Of a stretch of 64,000 nt of DNA, positions 38,448 through 47,541 are shown piece after piece. The stretch covers positions 1 through 64,000 of the forward strand of contig NZ_ANNG01000006.1 of assembly GCF_000466685.1 (NCBI RefSeq), read 5' to 3'. The notes under the pieces are model-generated. The model made no database searches. It was given only the letters and a program-made list of their open reading frames with translations, and was not told the origin of the DNA. Source of the DNA: Campylobacter concisus UNSWCS (GTDB lineage: Bacteria; Campylobacterota; Campylobacteria; Campylobacterales; Campylobacteraceae). Positions within the stretch are counted from its first letter, which is position 1; every line of letters starts with the position of its first letter. Made by a program: the position numbers and the translations under genes.

Positions 38448-38828
38448 ATGCAGATAAAAAATTTAGATCACATCGTGATCGTAGTAAGCGACGTTGAAGA
38501 GGCGCTTAAATTTTACTGCGACATTTTAGGCATGCGACTAGCTCAGAAAGACGGTCACATTAGCCTAAATTTTGGCTCGCAAAAGATAAATTTACATAGG
38601 TTTGAGGGCGAGTTTTTACCTGCGGCAAAGCATCCAACAAAGGGCAGTGCTGATATATGTTTAATAGTTGAAGACGACATAGAAGACGTGCGCTCAGAGC
38701 TTCTTGCAAAAGGCGTAGAGATCGAGCTTGGCATCGTTAGGCGAAATGGAGCACTTGGGGCAATGAAGAGTTTATATATTTACGACTTTGATGGAAATTT
38801 GATAGAACTTAGCTCATATACCATTTAG
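38448..38828 (+). CDS. VOC-family (glyoxalase-like) protein
   Basis: The 126-residue protein is a single vicinal-oxygen-chelate domain: LDHIVIVVSDVEEALKFYCD at the start, a central GSQKINLHRFEGEF, and the closing YIYDFDGNLIELSSY with a metal-ligand Glu. Such small proteins act as lyases, dioxygenases or resistance enzymes; the YaeR/GloA-like subgroup is nearest. The substrate cannot be inferred. Confidence 0.87.
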   Translation: MQIKNLDHIVIVVSDVEEALKFYCDILGMRLAQKDGHISLNFGSQKINLHRFEGEFLPAAKHPTKGSADICLIVEDDIEDVRSELLAKGVEIELGIVRRNGALGAMKSLYIYDFDGNLIELSSYTI

Positions 38829-38840
38829 TAAGAAGACAGC

Positions 38841-40172
38841 TTGGACCTACTAAAAGACCCGCTAAATAAACTAATCATCTCGCTCTCGCTGCCAGCTGGC
38901 GTGGGCATGATGTTTAACACGCTTTACAACGTCACTGGCACATTTTTCGCCGCCAAAATTTCAACCCTTGCAGTTGCTGGCATGGCGATGAGCTTTTTGC
39001 TCTATCTAAGTGTCGTTGGTATTGGGCTTGGCTTTGGCTCGGCACTCACCGCGCTAATAGGCAACAGCCTAGGCGCAAACAAACCAAAAATGGCTAAGCT
39101 TTATGCGGCAAATGGCATCGTTTTTGTGCTTCTTTTTGCCTTATTTATGGGGCTATGTGGCTACTTACTAGCGCCAAATTTACTAGTCATTTTAGGTGCT
39201 GATCATCACTACATCGATGAAGCACTTGACTACGCTGGCGTCATCTTTCTTGCTGCTCCATTTTTCTTGCTTATAAAATCGCTCAATGGCATACTTGTCG
39301 CACTTGGCGATACTAAAAGCTACCGCAACTGGCTATTTTGCGGCCTTTTTATCAACGCATTTTTTTGCTATCTTTTTGCTTTTATCTTTGCTCTTGGCGT
39401 AAAAGGTCTTGCACTAGCAACGGCTAGCGTGCAGTTTTTAGGCATGATCTATCTCTTTTTTAAAGTTATAAAAAGCAAGATGATAGAGCCTAGAAATTTA
39501 GGCTACTTCGTGCCAAATTTCACCGTCTGGGCAAAGATACTAAAGCAAGCCTTGCCAGCTTGTCTAAACTACCTCTCAATGTCGCTTGGCTCGCTTGTGC
39601 TTTTAAAATTTGTAAGCTTTTACGGCGTCAATGCAGTCGCAGGTTATGGCATAGCCTTAAGGATCGAGCAAATTTTAGTGCTTCCAACCATCGGCATGGC
39701 AGCAGGAGTGCTTAGCATCATCTCAAGAAACTACGGCGCTAAGAGCTTTCAAAGAGCGATGCAGTGCTACAAACTATCGCTTCTTTTTTTGCTCATCTAC
39801 TGCGCCTTTGCCTACATCTTTATAAGGCTTTTTGGCGAGAGCGCGATCAAGCTCTTTGACAGCACGCCAGCCGTGCTAGAAGTGGCAAAACTCTACCTTG
39901 GCATCAACTCACTTGCCTACATGGCTTACGGCACGATAAACATCTCAGGCAGCACGCTACAAGCGATAAAACGCCCAGTGGCGATCTTTTTGCTAAATGG
40001 CTTTAGACAGCTCGTGCTTCAATGCTCGCTCTTTTACGTGGTGGTCTTTTGGCTAGGACTCGAGATCAAATTTATGTGGCTAGCGCTCTTTTTTAGCGTC
40101 TATTTTACGGCGATTTGCTTTTTGGCTTGGACGCTTTTTAGGTTAAAAAGAGCTACGAGCGCAAGCTTTTAA
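38841..40172 (+). CDS. MATE-family efflux transporter
   Basis: The start is TTG at 38841. The 443-residue protein has twelve hydrophobic segments and the MATE N-terminal pattern PAGVGMMFNTLYNVTGTFFA, with the GSALTALIGNSLGA segment after TM2. MATE proteins export cationic drugs or metabolites using Na+ or H+. Its last 20 bases overlap the end of the converging ABC permease gene. Confidence 0.9.
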   Translation: MDLLKDPLNKLIISLSLPAGVGMMFNTLYNVTGTFFAAKISTLAVAGMAMSFLLYLSVVGIGLGFGSALTALIGNSLGANKPKMAKLYAANGIVFVLLFALFMGLCGYLLAPNLLVILGADHHYIDEALDYAGVIFLAAPFFLLIKSLNGILVALGDTKSYRNWLFCGLFINAFFCYLFAFIFALGVKGLALATASVQFLGMIYLFFKVIKSKMIEPRNLGYFVPNFTVWAKILKQALPACLNYLSMSLGSLVLLKFVSFYGVNAVAGYGIALRIEQILVLPTIGMAAGVLSIISRNYGAKSFQRAMQCYKLSLLFLLIYCAFAYIFIRLFGESAIKLFDSTPAVLEVAKLYLGINSLAYMAYGTINISGSTLQAIKRPVAIFLLNGFRQLVLQCSLFYVVVFWLGLEIKFMWLALFFSVYFTAICFLAWTLFRLKRATSASF

Positions 40173-40959
40173 ATTTAAAGCTAAACGCAAAAAAGCAAAG
40201 CGAGGCGACTAAGATGATGCTAGCTCCGCCTGTGATGTTAAAATAAAAGCTGATCACAAGACCGATAAAGCAAAAAATGATAGAAAAAATGGTTGAGATT
40301 AGCATCATTAGCCCCAGCCTTTTGGCAAAAATTTGAGCAATATATGGCGGTATGGTAAGTAGCGCGATGACAAGTATTAGCCCCACGACGCGGATCGTAG
40401 CCACCACGCAAAGCGCCATCATACAAACTAGCAGATAGTGAAAAAATGTCGTATTTACCCCGCGAAGTTTTGCAAACTCCGCATCAAAGCTGATCGCCAC
40501 AAACTGGCGGTAAAAAAGTGCGATGAGCGCCAAAAACAAGAGGTCTAAAACGCTCATAAACGCGATATCTGTGCCGCTAACCGCAAGGATCGAGCCAAAA
40601 AGATAGCTCATAAGATCGGCGTTATAGCCAGGTGTGAGGTCGATGAAAATGATGCCAATCGCCATACCAATCGCCCAAATAGCGCCTATTACAGAGTCAA
40701 TGTTTGTCTTGTCTTTTAGCGTGATCGTGGCGATGATGAGTGCTAAAAATAGTGAAAATATGCTCGCTCCAAAAAGTGGCTCGAGCGAGAAGAAAAATGC
40801 AAGCCCTATGCCGCCATACGCGCCGTGTGCGATACCTCCAGCGATGAAAGTCATCTTGTTTATCACCACAAGCGAGCCTATCATGCCGCATATTATGCTT
40901 ACTAAAATGCCCACAATAAAGGCATTTTGCATAAAATTTAACTCTAAAATTTCGCTCAT
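40153..40959 (-). CDS. znuB: Zinc ABC transporter permease (ZnuB-like)
   Basis: The 268-residue protein has about eight membrane segments and the ABC-3 family pattern, including SLVVINKMTFIAGGIAHGAYG and GVNTTFFHYLLV. It forms the inner-membrane channel for Zn2+ (or Mn2+) uptake. It is the last gene of a four-gene unit with ZnuC, a DUF1007-NicO protein and ZnuA. Zinc is preferred because of the His-rich binding protein and the adjacent Fur-type regulator. Confidence 0.88.
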   Translation of the reverse strand: MSEILELNFMQNAFIVGILVSIICGMIGSLVVINKMTFIAGGIAHGAYGGIGLAFFFSLEPLFGASIFSLFLALIIATITLKDKTNIDSVIGAIWAIGMAIGIIFIDLTPGYNADLMSYLFGSILAVSGTDIAFMSVLDLLFLALIALFYRQFVAISFDAEFAKLRGVNTTFFHYLLVCMMALCVVATIRVVGLILVIALLTIPPYIAQIFAKRLGLMMLISTIFSIIFCFIGLVISFYFNITGGASIILVASLCFFAFSFKFKSLRS

Positions 40960-40968
40960 TTTCTCTCT

Positions 40969-41751
40969 TTAAAATTTAAAAACATTGCTCTTTGTTTTTT
41001 CACAACCGCACTCGCCAAGTGCGATCTCGACATCACAAAAATGGCTATGCGTTCTAGCTAGATGCTCGATAAATTCCCTCTTTGCAAGGTTTTCATGCGT
41101 TTTATGAATGTGTAAATTTTTACTCACGTAAGCGATCTTTGTAGCGTAATTTAGCACAATATTTAGGTCGTGACTGACTAAAACTACGCCCACGCCATTT
41201 GCGTTTATGCCCTTTAAAATTTCATAAATTTCAGCCTGCCCTTTTGTGTCGATGCTTGCTGTTGGCTCATCTAAGATAAGCACTTTTGCATTTGCGCAAA
41301 GCGCTCTAGCGATATAGACGCGCTGCCTTTGACCGCCACTTAGCTCGCCGATCCTTGCGTTTGCAAACTCCCTCATGCCGACCTTTTCAAGAGCACTTAG
41401 CGCTAGGGCTTTCTCATCTTTTGAGTAAAAGCCAAAGATTTTTTTATCGATTAGCCCCATTAAAACAACTTCTAAAACCATCATCGGAAAGCTTTGATTT
41501 GAGAGGAAATTTTGCGGCACGTAGCCTATAAATTTGCTAACCTCGCTTGGCTCTTTGCCAAAGAGCTTGATCTCGCCACTTTGAGGCTTAAGCAGACCCA
41601 AAATGAGCTTTAAAAGCGTGCTTTTGCCCCCGCCATTTGGACCAATTATCGCTAAAAACTCGTCGCTACTATACTCTAAGTTAATATCCTCTAAAACGAC
41701 TTGTTTATCGTAGCTAAAGTTTAAATTTTTAATTTTTATAATATCTTTCAA
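40969..41751 (-). CDS. znuC: Zinc ABC transporter ATPase (ZnuC-like)
   Basis: I choose TTG 41751 (MKDIIKIKNLNFSYDK): it overlaps the upstream stop as TTGA and begins exactly where ABC homology begins; an ATG at 41802 would add 17 unrelated residues. The 260-residue protein has Walker A GPNGGGKST, the signature LSGGQRQRVYIARAL, Walker B VLILDEPTASID and the switch His in VLVSHDLN. It powers ZnuB. Confidence 0.92.
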   Translation of the reverse strand: MKDIIKIKNLNFSYDKQVVLEDINLEYSSDEFLAIIGPNGGGKSTLLKLILGLLKPQSGEIKLFGKEPSEVSKFIGYVPQNFLSNQSFPMMVLEVVLMGLIDKKIFGFYSKDEKALALSALEKVGMREFANARIGELSGGQRQRVYIARALCANAKVLILDEPTASIDTKGQAEIYEILKGINANGVGVVLVSHDLNIVLNYATKIAYVSKNLHIHKTHENLAKREFIEHLARTHSHFCDVEIALGECGCEKTKSNVFKF

Positions 41752-43241
41752 AACAGACTCTTTTGCGTAAATGTCGTGACAAAAATGAAAAGTCCAAGCC
41801 AAAGCATGATGCCAAGGGCTGCAAATTCTGCGTAGATTTTAAACTTTTTTAGCTTAATGTTCGTGCTGATCTTTGAGCCAAAAACTGCCGCTACAAATAT
41901 CACCAAGCTCATGCCAAGCGCCATAAATACGCCACTTATCACACCTGCAAAGTAGCTACCTATCTCATTTGCCAGCACAAAGACTAGTATCGTGCCAGGA
42001 CAGGGCACAAGAGCCGCAGCGGCCGCTACTAGCCACTCCTCTTTACTCTTTGGCTTTTTGGTTGAGCAAATTTGACAGCCACATTCACTTTTAAATTTTG
42101 TATTTTTACTCAAGTTTTGGCTTAGATTTGATCTAAAAATATAAAATTTAGTCTCATTTTTGTTTGAAAGGTAAAATTTGATCTTTTTAATGAGCATAAA
42201 AATCGCCACAAAAAAGATCACAACTCCAGAAAACGCAGTCGTTATACTAGCAGTGTCCTTTGTAAGGTCGCTGCTTACTTCACGAAGCAGTAAAAAGCTA
42301 GCAAAGACAAAGACAAATGCACCCACGACGTGCAAAAAGCCGATCTTTAGTGCAAATAAAAACGCCCTTTTGTAGCTGCCTCCAGTTGCGGCAAAATATG
42401 AGCTTGTTAGCACCTTGCCATGGCCTGCTCCAGCAGCGTGTAAGAAGCCATAGCCAAATGAGATAAATGCCAAAAATAGCAGCGCAAGCGGACTTTTGTA
42501 ATCCACGCTTCTTAAAATTTGCTTTAGCCTATCAAGCAAGCTTAGACTAGTTTTTGAGACGATGTCAAATTTCGCCTCGTCGATCTTGTCTATCTGGCTT
42601 AAATTCTCATCGCTCGCGCCTGCTACTGGCTCTTTTAGCAGCTCTTTAAGCGCTGGCTTTTGGTTGTGAGCTTTGGCCGCTTCTTTGCTTGAAAACGTAA
42701 AAAATATCAAATTTGAGTTTGAATTTGGTATCGCCCAGAAGCTTTTACCCACCAAAAATGCGTTATTTTGCGTAAATTTGAAGTTAAAATAGCTCTCTTT
42801 GTCTTCCATATCAACCGACACGACAAGTCCGTCAGCGATCACTAAATTTGTTTTAAAACTCACGTCAAATTTAAGCCTGCCCTCGTCAAAATAGAGCTTG
42901 TAATTATTTAAATTTGGCTCTATTTTAGTGGCATTTTCATCCTTGTAATAATACTCAATGTCCGTCAAATAGTGCCTTGGCACGAGGTAGTCGAGTAAAT
43001 TTAGGCGGATCTTTCTAAGCTCTTTATCGTCTATCTTTTCATCTTGATTGAGGTCAAAATTTTGCTTCATCAGGTCTGAGAAATTTTGCGAAAAGGTCCA
43101 AGTAAAGGCTATCTGCGTGATATTATTTTCGTGTGCGATAAATTTCGCGCTAACGTGAGCTGTTGGGCTATAAAGCGAGCATAGAGCACACCCGAAAGCA
43201 TTTATCGCTAGTAGGCAAATGACGATCAGGCGTGCTAACAT
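41748..43241 (-). CDS. DUF1007-NicO fusion: putative nickel/cobalt-type metal transporter in the zinc operon
   Basis: The 497-residue protein has a signal-like N-terminus, a DUF1007 periplasmic domain (about residues 25-180), a linker, and a NicO/RcnA-type membrane domain starting near residue 250 with the metal-site motif HAAGAGHGK. Between membrane segments is a Cys-rich loop (ECGCQICS). NicO proteins export or import Ni2+/Co2+; DUF1007-NicO pairs are often next to zinc uptake genes. It lies between znuA and znuC with 2-4 base spacing, so it is surely co-expressed with zinc uptake. Confidence 0.85.
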   Translation of the reverse strand: MLARLIVICLLAINAFGCALCSLYSPTAHVSAKFIAHENNITQIAFTWTFSQNFSDLMKQNFDLNQDEKIDDKELRKIRLNLLDYLVPRHYLTDIEYYYKDENATKIEPNLNNYKLYFDEGRLKFDVSFKTNLVIADGLVVSVDMEDKESYFNFKFTQNNAFLVGKSFWAIPNSNSNLIFFTFSSKEAAKAHNQKPALKELLKEPVAGASDENLSQIDKIDEAKFDIVSKTSLSLLDRLKQILRSVDYKSPLALLFLAFISFGYGFLHAAGAGHGKVLTSSYFAATGGSYKRAFLFALKIGFLHVVGAFVFVFASFLLLREVSSDLTKDTASITTAFSGVVIFFVAIFMLIKKIKFYLSNKNETKFYIFRSNLSQNLSKNTKFKSECGCQICSTKKPKSKEEWLVAAAAALVPCPGTILVFVLANEIGSYFAGVISGVFMALGMSLVIFVAAVFGSKISTNIKLKKFKIYAEFAALGIMLWLGLFIFVTTFTQKSLF

Positions 43242-43243
43242 TT

Positions 43244-44152
43244 TTATAGACTTTTAGCGAAAATTTCAGCCGTTTTTTTCATCTCGGCTAGCCAGTTTTC
43301 AGGCAGTTGGTCTATCATGACGACCTTTGAGCCAGTCTCTTTTGCGATCAAATTTGCAGCCTTTGTTGGGAATTGTGGAGCCACGAAAATGACCTTTACA
43401 CCGTGCTCTTTGGCTTCTTCTATGAGCTCTTTTAGCTCAGCTGGCTTTGGCTCTTTGCCCTCTATCTCGATGGCGATCTGCTCTAAGTTATAGCGCTTTG
43501 CAAAGTAGCCCCAAGATGGGTGATATACGATAAATTCGCGAGTTTTGACATCTTTTAGCTCATTTTTGATAAAGCTATCAAGCTCGTCAAGACTAGCTTT
43601 AAATTTAGCCAAATTCTCCTCATAAAGCTTTGCATTTTGTGGGAATTTCTCTATTAGCGCTTTTGCGATGTTATCAGCTTGAGTTTTTACTAAGATAGGG
43701 TCAAGCCAGATGTGTGGGTCAAGGCCGTCATGGTGGTGATGATGGTGCTCGCCCTCGTGGTCATGGTGCTCATGCTTATGCTCACCATCGTGCTTATGCT
43801 CGTGGTGCTCTTCATGTTCATGCTCCTCGCTCATAGCGATCTTTTCGATGCCCTCTTGCGTCTTTACGATGCGTAAATTTTTAAACGTCTTTGAGAAGCG
43901 ATCCAGCCACGCGTCTTCAAACTCGATGCCGATAGCAAAGTAAAGCTCGCTCTTTTCAAGCTCCTTCATCTGCTTTGGTTTTGGCTCATAAGTGTGCGGA
44001 TCAGCGCCTTTGCCAACCATCGCATTTACATCTAGCGTATCTCCAGCGATCTGCTCGACAAAAAATTTCGTTGGCAGTATGCTAGTAGTCACAACCGGCT
44101 TTGCAAAAAGAGACAAAGCACAAACAGCTAAAAAAACGATAATTTTTCTCAT
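43244..44152 (-). CDS. znuA: Zinc ABC transporter substrate-binding protein
   Basis: The 302-residue protein has a Sec signal, the conserved metal-ligand His in GADPHTYEPKP, HIWLDP and VYHPSWGYFAKRY, and a long His/Glu/Asp-rich loop at residues about 111-145 just before the DPHIWL ligand. That charged loop is typical of ZnuA rather than MntC-type binding proteins. It captures Zn2+ in the periplasm for ZnuBC. It heads the operon and faces the fur-like gene. Confidence 0.94.
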   Translation of the reverse strand: MRKIIVFLAVCALSLFAKPVVTTSILPTKFFVEQIAGDTLDVNAMVGKGADPHTYEPKPKQMKELEKSELYFAIGIEFEDAWLDRFSKTFKNLRIVKTQEGIEKIAMSEEHEHEEHHEHKHDGEHKHEHHDHEGEHHHHHHDGLDPHIWLDPILVKTQADNIAKALIEKFPQNAKLYEENLAKFKASLDELDSFIKNELKDVKTREFIVYHPSWGYFAKRYNLEQIAIEIEGKEPKPAELKELIEEAKEHGVKVIFVAPQFPTKAANLIAKETGSKVVMIDQLPENWLAEMKKTAEIFAKSL

Positions 44153-44191
44153 TATCTCTCCTTTAAAAAATAATTGCGAAGTTTAGCAAAA

Positions 44192-44206
44192 TGCAACTTG
44201 GTTGCA
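44192..44206. promoter_or_regulatory. Perfect 6-3-6 palindrome between znuA and the Fur-family gene
   Basis: TGCAAC-TTG-GTTGCA lies in the divergent promoter region, 40 bases from znuA and 92 from the regulator gene. It is a good candidate operator for the Fur/Zur-type protein encoded next door, covering both promoters. The assignment rests on position and symmetry only. Confidence 0.55.
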
Positions 44207-44297
44207 ACTTAAAATACAAAAGCCTAAATTTAGCCTTTTCTTTTAAATATAGTTTAAATCTTTTAGCGTTAATATACGAAAAATCAAAAGGGCAAAG

Positions 44298-44657
44298 ATG
44301 AACGCGAGAAATTTCTTAGAAGAGCACAATATCAAGGCCACGACGCTTCGCATAAAGCTTGTTGAAATTTTACAAAACGCCAAAACGCCGCTAAGCTACG
44401 ACGAAATTTTAGAGAGCCTTGACGCAAACAAGACGACCTTTTATAGAAGTATGGAAATTTTTGAAAAAGAAAATCTCGTGATAAAAACCGAAAACAACCA
44501 CAAGAGCTACTACGAGCTGGCAAATGAAGCCAAAGCCTACTTCATCTGCGACGTCTGCCACAAGGTGACAAACATCGATATGCCCCGCCTAAACGTCGCT
44601 AAAAATATAAAAAGTGCCGTGATAAAGGGCGTTTGCGACGAGTGCGATCACGAGTAA
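44298..44657 (+). CDS. Fur-family metal regulator, probably zinc-responsive
   Basis: The 119-residue protein starts with a winged helix (KATTLRIKLVEILQNAKTPLSYDEIL, then NKTTFYRSMEIFEKENLV) and has two metal-binding CxxC pairs, CDVCH and CDECDHE, as in Fur/Zur structural zinc sites. It is shorter than the usual 130-150 residues. Its divergence from znuA argues for a Zur-like role controlling zinc uptake, and probably its own gene. Its 3' end overlaps the converging thioesterase gene by 10 bases. Confidence 0.85.
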   Translation: MNARNFLEEHNIKATTLRIKLVEILQNAKTPLSYDEILESLDANKTTFYRSMEIFEKENLVIKTENNHKSYYELANEAKAYFICDVCHKVTNIDMPRLNVAKNIKSAVIKGVCDECDHE

Positions 44658-45040
44658 AGTGCGATGATCTCATCCGGGATAGCTTTTGGGCGGTTTTTCT
44701 CAAGGTCGATATAGACAAACTCCGTCTTGCCAGTTGCTATTAGCTCGCCATCTTTTTTAAACTCAAAATATCTGCAAGATGTCGCCTTGCCATCGGCCTG
44801 CGTGTAGGTGTGAATTTCTATCTTGTCCATCAGCTTTGCGCTTTTTATATATTTTGCTTCATTTTTTCTAATGAGCCAAATTTCACCCCTTTTATACTGC
44901 GCCTCAACCGTGTCGCCAACTGCGGCAGAGTGGGCAAATGCGGCCTCTTGCATAAGCGTGAAATAATAGACATTATTCATATGTCCGTGCATGTCGATGG
45001 CTTGTGGTGGGATGGTGACGTGATATATAAAATCTCTCAT
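44648..45040 (-). CDS. Hotdog-fold acyl-CoA thioesterase (YbgC/4HBT type)
   Basis: The 130-residue protein shows the 4HBT pattern: FIYHVTIPPQAIDMHGHMNNVYYF, with the catalytic Asp in the IDMHGHMNN motif, then the central helix FTLMQEAAFAH and KYIKSAKLMDKIEIHTY strands. It should hydrolyse short or aromatic acyl-CoAs in the cytoplasm; in many bacteria such enzymes associate with Tol-Pal or phospholipid synthesis. The exact substrate is unknown. Confidence 0.88.
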   Translation of the reverse strand: MRDFIYHVTIPPQAIDMHGHMNNVYYFTLMQEAAFAHSAAVGDTVEAQYKRGEIWLIRKNEAKYIKSAKLMDKIEIHTYTQADGKATSCRYFEFKKDGELIATGKTEFVYIDLEKNRPKAIPDEIIALYS

Positions 45041-45086
45041 TTTTGACCTTTTTTGCTAAAATTATAACCAAAAATGAGGAGCTAAA

Positions 45087-45812
45087 ATGCAAAATTTATG
45101 GGATAAAAAGGCGTCAAACTACCAAAGATTTGACGGCAAGATCAGCGCTATCCAGCAGCAAATTTTTGCCAAAGCCTTGGCTTGGGGGATAGACTTTAAC
45201 GGCAAAGAAATTTTAGATATCGGCTGTGGCACGGGCGTTTGGAGCATATTTTTATCAAAAACGGCTAAACATATAACAGGCATTGATAGCTCTGAAAAGA
45301 TGATAGAAATTTTAAACGAGGACGCAAAGAGATTTGGCGTGACAAATTTAAGTAGCGAGGTTTGCTCGTGGAGAGAATTTAAGCCAGCAAGGCTCTTTGA
45401 TATCGCTATTTGCACGATGAGCCCGGCCATTGCAAGCGACGAGGACTTCATGAGCTTTCAAAACTGCGCCAAGCAAAAGCTCTATCTTGGCTGGGACAAG
45501 CCTAGAAGTTCTGATCTACTTGAGCCATTTTTTGAAAAATTTGGCCGCGTACTCTCTCAAAAAAACATAGTAGATAGGCTTGAAGCGTGGCTAAATGAGC
45601 AAGGCATCGCTTTTAAGAGCCAAATTTTAAATGAGACAAGGATCGCTAGACGAAGCGTGCAAGAAGCAGCTGAAAATATCTGCTGGCACCTTGAGATAAA
45701 CGGAGCTAAAAACTACGATGAAAAGACGGTTTTAGTGATGTTAAAAGAGAGATTTGAGGGTGAGTTTATAGATGAAAAGATAGACTCACAAATGAAGCTT
45801 TTTGTCTTTTAG
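45087..45812 (+). CDS. Class I SAM-dependent methyltransferase
   Basis: The 241-residue protein has motif I LDIGCGTGVWSIFLS (residues about 46-60), an acidic motif II ending ITGIDSSEKMIEIL, and FDIAICTMSPAI (motif IV area). The C-terminal half (AENICWHLEINGAKNYDEK) does not match a subfamily I know. The substrate is unknown. The gene overlaps the converging transporter gene by 4 bases. Confidence 0.85.
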   Translation: MQNLWDKKASNYQRFDGKISAIQQQIFAKALAWGIDFNGKEILDIGCGTGVWSIFLSKTAKHITGIDSSEKMIEILNEDAKRFGVTNLSSEVCSWREFKPARLFDIAICTMSPAIASDEDFMSFQNCAKQKLYLGWDKPRSSDLLEPFFEKFGRVLSQKNIVDRLEAWLNEQGIAFKSQILNETRIARRSVQEAAENICWHLEINGAKNYDEKTVLVMLKERFEGEFIDEKIDSQMKLFVF

Positions 45813-46687
45813 AGCTTAAATTTAGAGCAAATTTGCTTGCCAAATTCGCTAAAAATGACGCCAAAGATGATGAGCATGGCTCCAAAAATTTGCCAGATGC
45901 TAAGTATCTCGCCTGCAAAAAAGTAGCCTATTAGCCCAGCAGAGACTGGCTCTAGGCAGAAAAACAAGGCCGCCTTGCTAGCGGTCGTGTATCTTTGAGC
46001 GATAGTTTGCACAAAATAGCAAAATATAGTGCCTATCACCGTCGTGATAAATATCGCTATGAAAAATTCCCTATCAAAATTTGGCACGATACTGCCCTGA
46101 AAAAGCGCAAAAACAAGCGAAAGCAGGGCGTTTGTAAGAAATACCACAAAGACAAGCAAATAAAGCTCGCTCTTTCTAACAAAGTGGCCATTTAGCGTAG
46201 TATAAAGTGCGTAAAATATCGCGCAGACAAGCGCTAGCGCCTCTCCGCTCCCAAGTGCTAGCGTGGCGCCACTTAAGAGCCAAAGCCCAAAAATAGCGAC
46301 GATAGCGCCTAAAATAGCAAAAATGGTTATTTTATTTTTAAAAATAAAAGCCGCCATAAAAGGCACTATCACGCACTCAAGCCCCGTGATAAAGGCGACG
46401 CTCGAGCTAAAAGTGAGCTTTAGGGCGTAAGTTTGCGTGGCAAATGATAAAAATAGCACCGCCCCAAGGATAACGCCGTAGATAACGCTCTTTTTATCAA
46501 ATTTCTTAGTAAATTTAAGCGCGACAAAGCCCATAAAGATAGCCGAGAGAAAAAAACGGCAAAAGAGCATGACAAAGACGCCATTTGTCTTTAGCGCATT
46601 TGCCATGGGTAAAAACGTAGCGCCCCAAACGACGGCAACTACGATAAGAGCGATGTCGGCTTTGTTTTGAGCGCTTAAATTTCTCAT
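45809..46687 (-). CDS. EamA-family drug/metabolite transporter
   Basis: The 292-residue protein has ten membrane segments in two EamA halves: ALIVVAVVWGATFLPMANAL at the start and a second set after a GSGEALALVCAIFYALY segment. FFCLEPVSAGLIGYFFAGEIL near the C-terminus is the typical second-repeat motif. Substrate unknown; it is distinct from the transporter at 3469-4371. It overlaps the DUF4197 gene by 4 bases. Confidence 0.87.
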   Translation of the reverse strand: MRNLSAQNKADIALIVVAVVWGATFLPMANALKTNGVFVMLFCRFFLSAIFMGFVALKFTKKFDKKSVIYGVILGAVLFLSFATQTYALKLTFSSSVAFITGLECVIVPFMAAFIFKNKITIFAILGAIVAIFGLWLLSGATLALGSGEALALVCAIFYALYTTLNGHFVRKSELYLLVFVVFLTNALLSLVFALFQGSIVPNFDREFFIAIFITTVIGTIFCYFVQTIAQRYTTASKAALFFCLEPVSAGLIGYFFAGEILSIWQIFGAMLIIFGVIFSEFGKQICSKFKL

Positions 46688-47433
46688 TTAAAGATCGAGT
46701 CTAGCACCTTTTTGCCGCTATCTAGGCTAAAGCCGCTTCTTAGCCCCTTTTCCTTCTCGCTCATCACGTTAAATAGCCCATCTAGCGTCTTTCTCGTGAT
46801 ATAGGCGTTTAGGTCTTCGCCTTCATCTGGCACATATTCGCTTGCGCCTAAATTTTTAGCTAGGCTTTTGACTGATTTTATCGTTTCGTTGTTTTTAGCT
46901 GAGCTGCCGATGAAAGAATTTAGCCCATTATAGGCAGTCGCAAAGCTATTATCGCTCATCATTTTCTCAATTATCGGTGTAAATGCCGCCTTTAGTTTTT
47001 GGCTAGAGCTTTGCTGCAAATACTTCGTAACGCTGTCGCTACCGCCGTTAAATAGCTTTTTAACATCAGCCTCGCTCATATTTTTTATGCTCTCGCTAAA
47101 AATTTCAGCAGCCTTTGGCACAGCCGTGGTCGCAGCGTTGTTTATCGACTTGCTAAGGTCCTGCGCCCACTTCTCGCCGCCCACTTTTTTGGCTAAATTT
47201 GACGCCATCTCAAGGCTTTTTGGGAGTGGGATTTTAGCTGTGGTGTTGTTTACAAAGCCCTCTTTTGAAAGCTCGCTAACAGCCGCATTTAGCGCCTCGC
47301 TAACTAAGCTTTTATAGTCGCCACTTGATGCGTGAGTAGCGATTTTGACGCCTTTATTTATCATATCATCCATGCTTGCTGCTTGCAGATTTAAAACAAG
47401 CGCGCCACAAAGTATAACAAGAGATCTTTTCAT
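46684..47433 (-). CDS. DUF4197 periplasmic protein
   Basis: The 249-residue protein has a signal peptide ending near LNLQAAS and a helical DUF4197 body with conserved blocks SLVSEALNAAVSELSKEGF, KIPLPKSL and FNVMSEKEKGLRSG near the end. The family is widespread in proteobacteria but has no established function that I know. It is co-transcribed with the EamA transporter downstream. Confidence 0.87.
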   Translation of the reverse strand: MKRSLVILCGALVLNLQAASMDDMINKGVKIATHASSGDYKSLVSEALNAAVSELSKEGFVNNTTAKIPLPKSLEMASNLAKKVGGEKWAQDLSKSINNAATTAVPKAAEIFSESIKNMSEADVKKLFNGGSDSVTKYLQQSSSQKLKAAFTPIIEKMMSDNSFATAYNGLNSFIGSSAKNNETIKSVKSLAKNLGASEYVPDEGEDLNAYITRKTLDGLFNVMSEKEKGLRSGFSLDSGKKVLDSIFK

Positions 47434-47541
47434 CTTCTCTCCTTTTTTAAATTTAAAGCAAAATCATACAAAAAATATCTAAACGCTTAAAATAAATTTA
47501 ATATTTTTGCACTAAAATTCACCCTTTTTTGAGGGGAATTT

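Noticed and set aside
47434-47541. A manganese (yybP-ykoY) riboswitch in front of mntP
   Set aside because: The leader is short and AT-rich, and I could not find the paired GC-rich core expected for that riboswitch.
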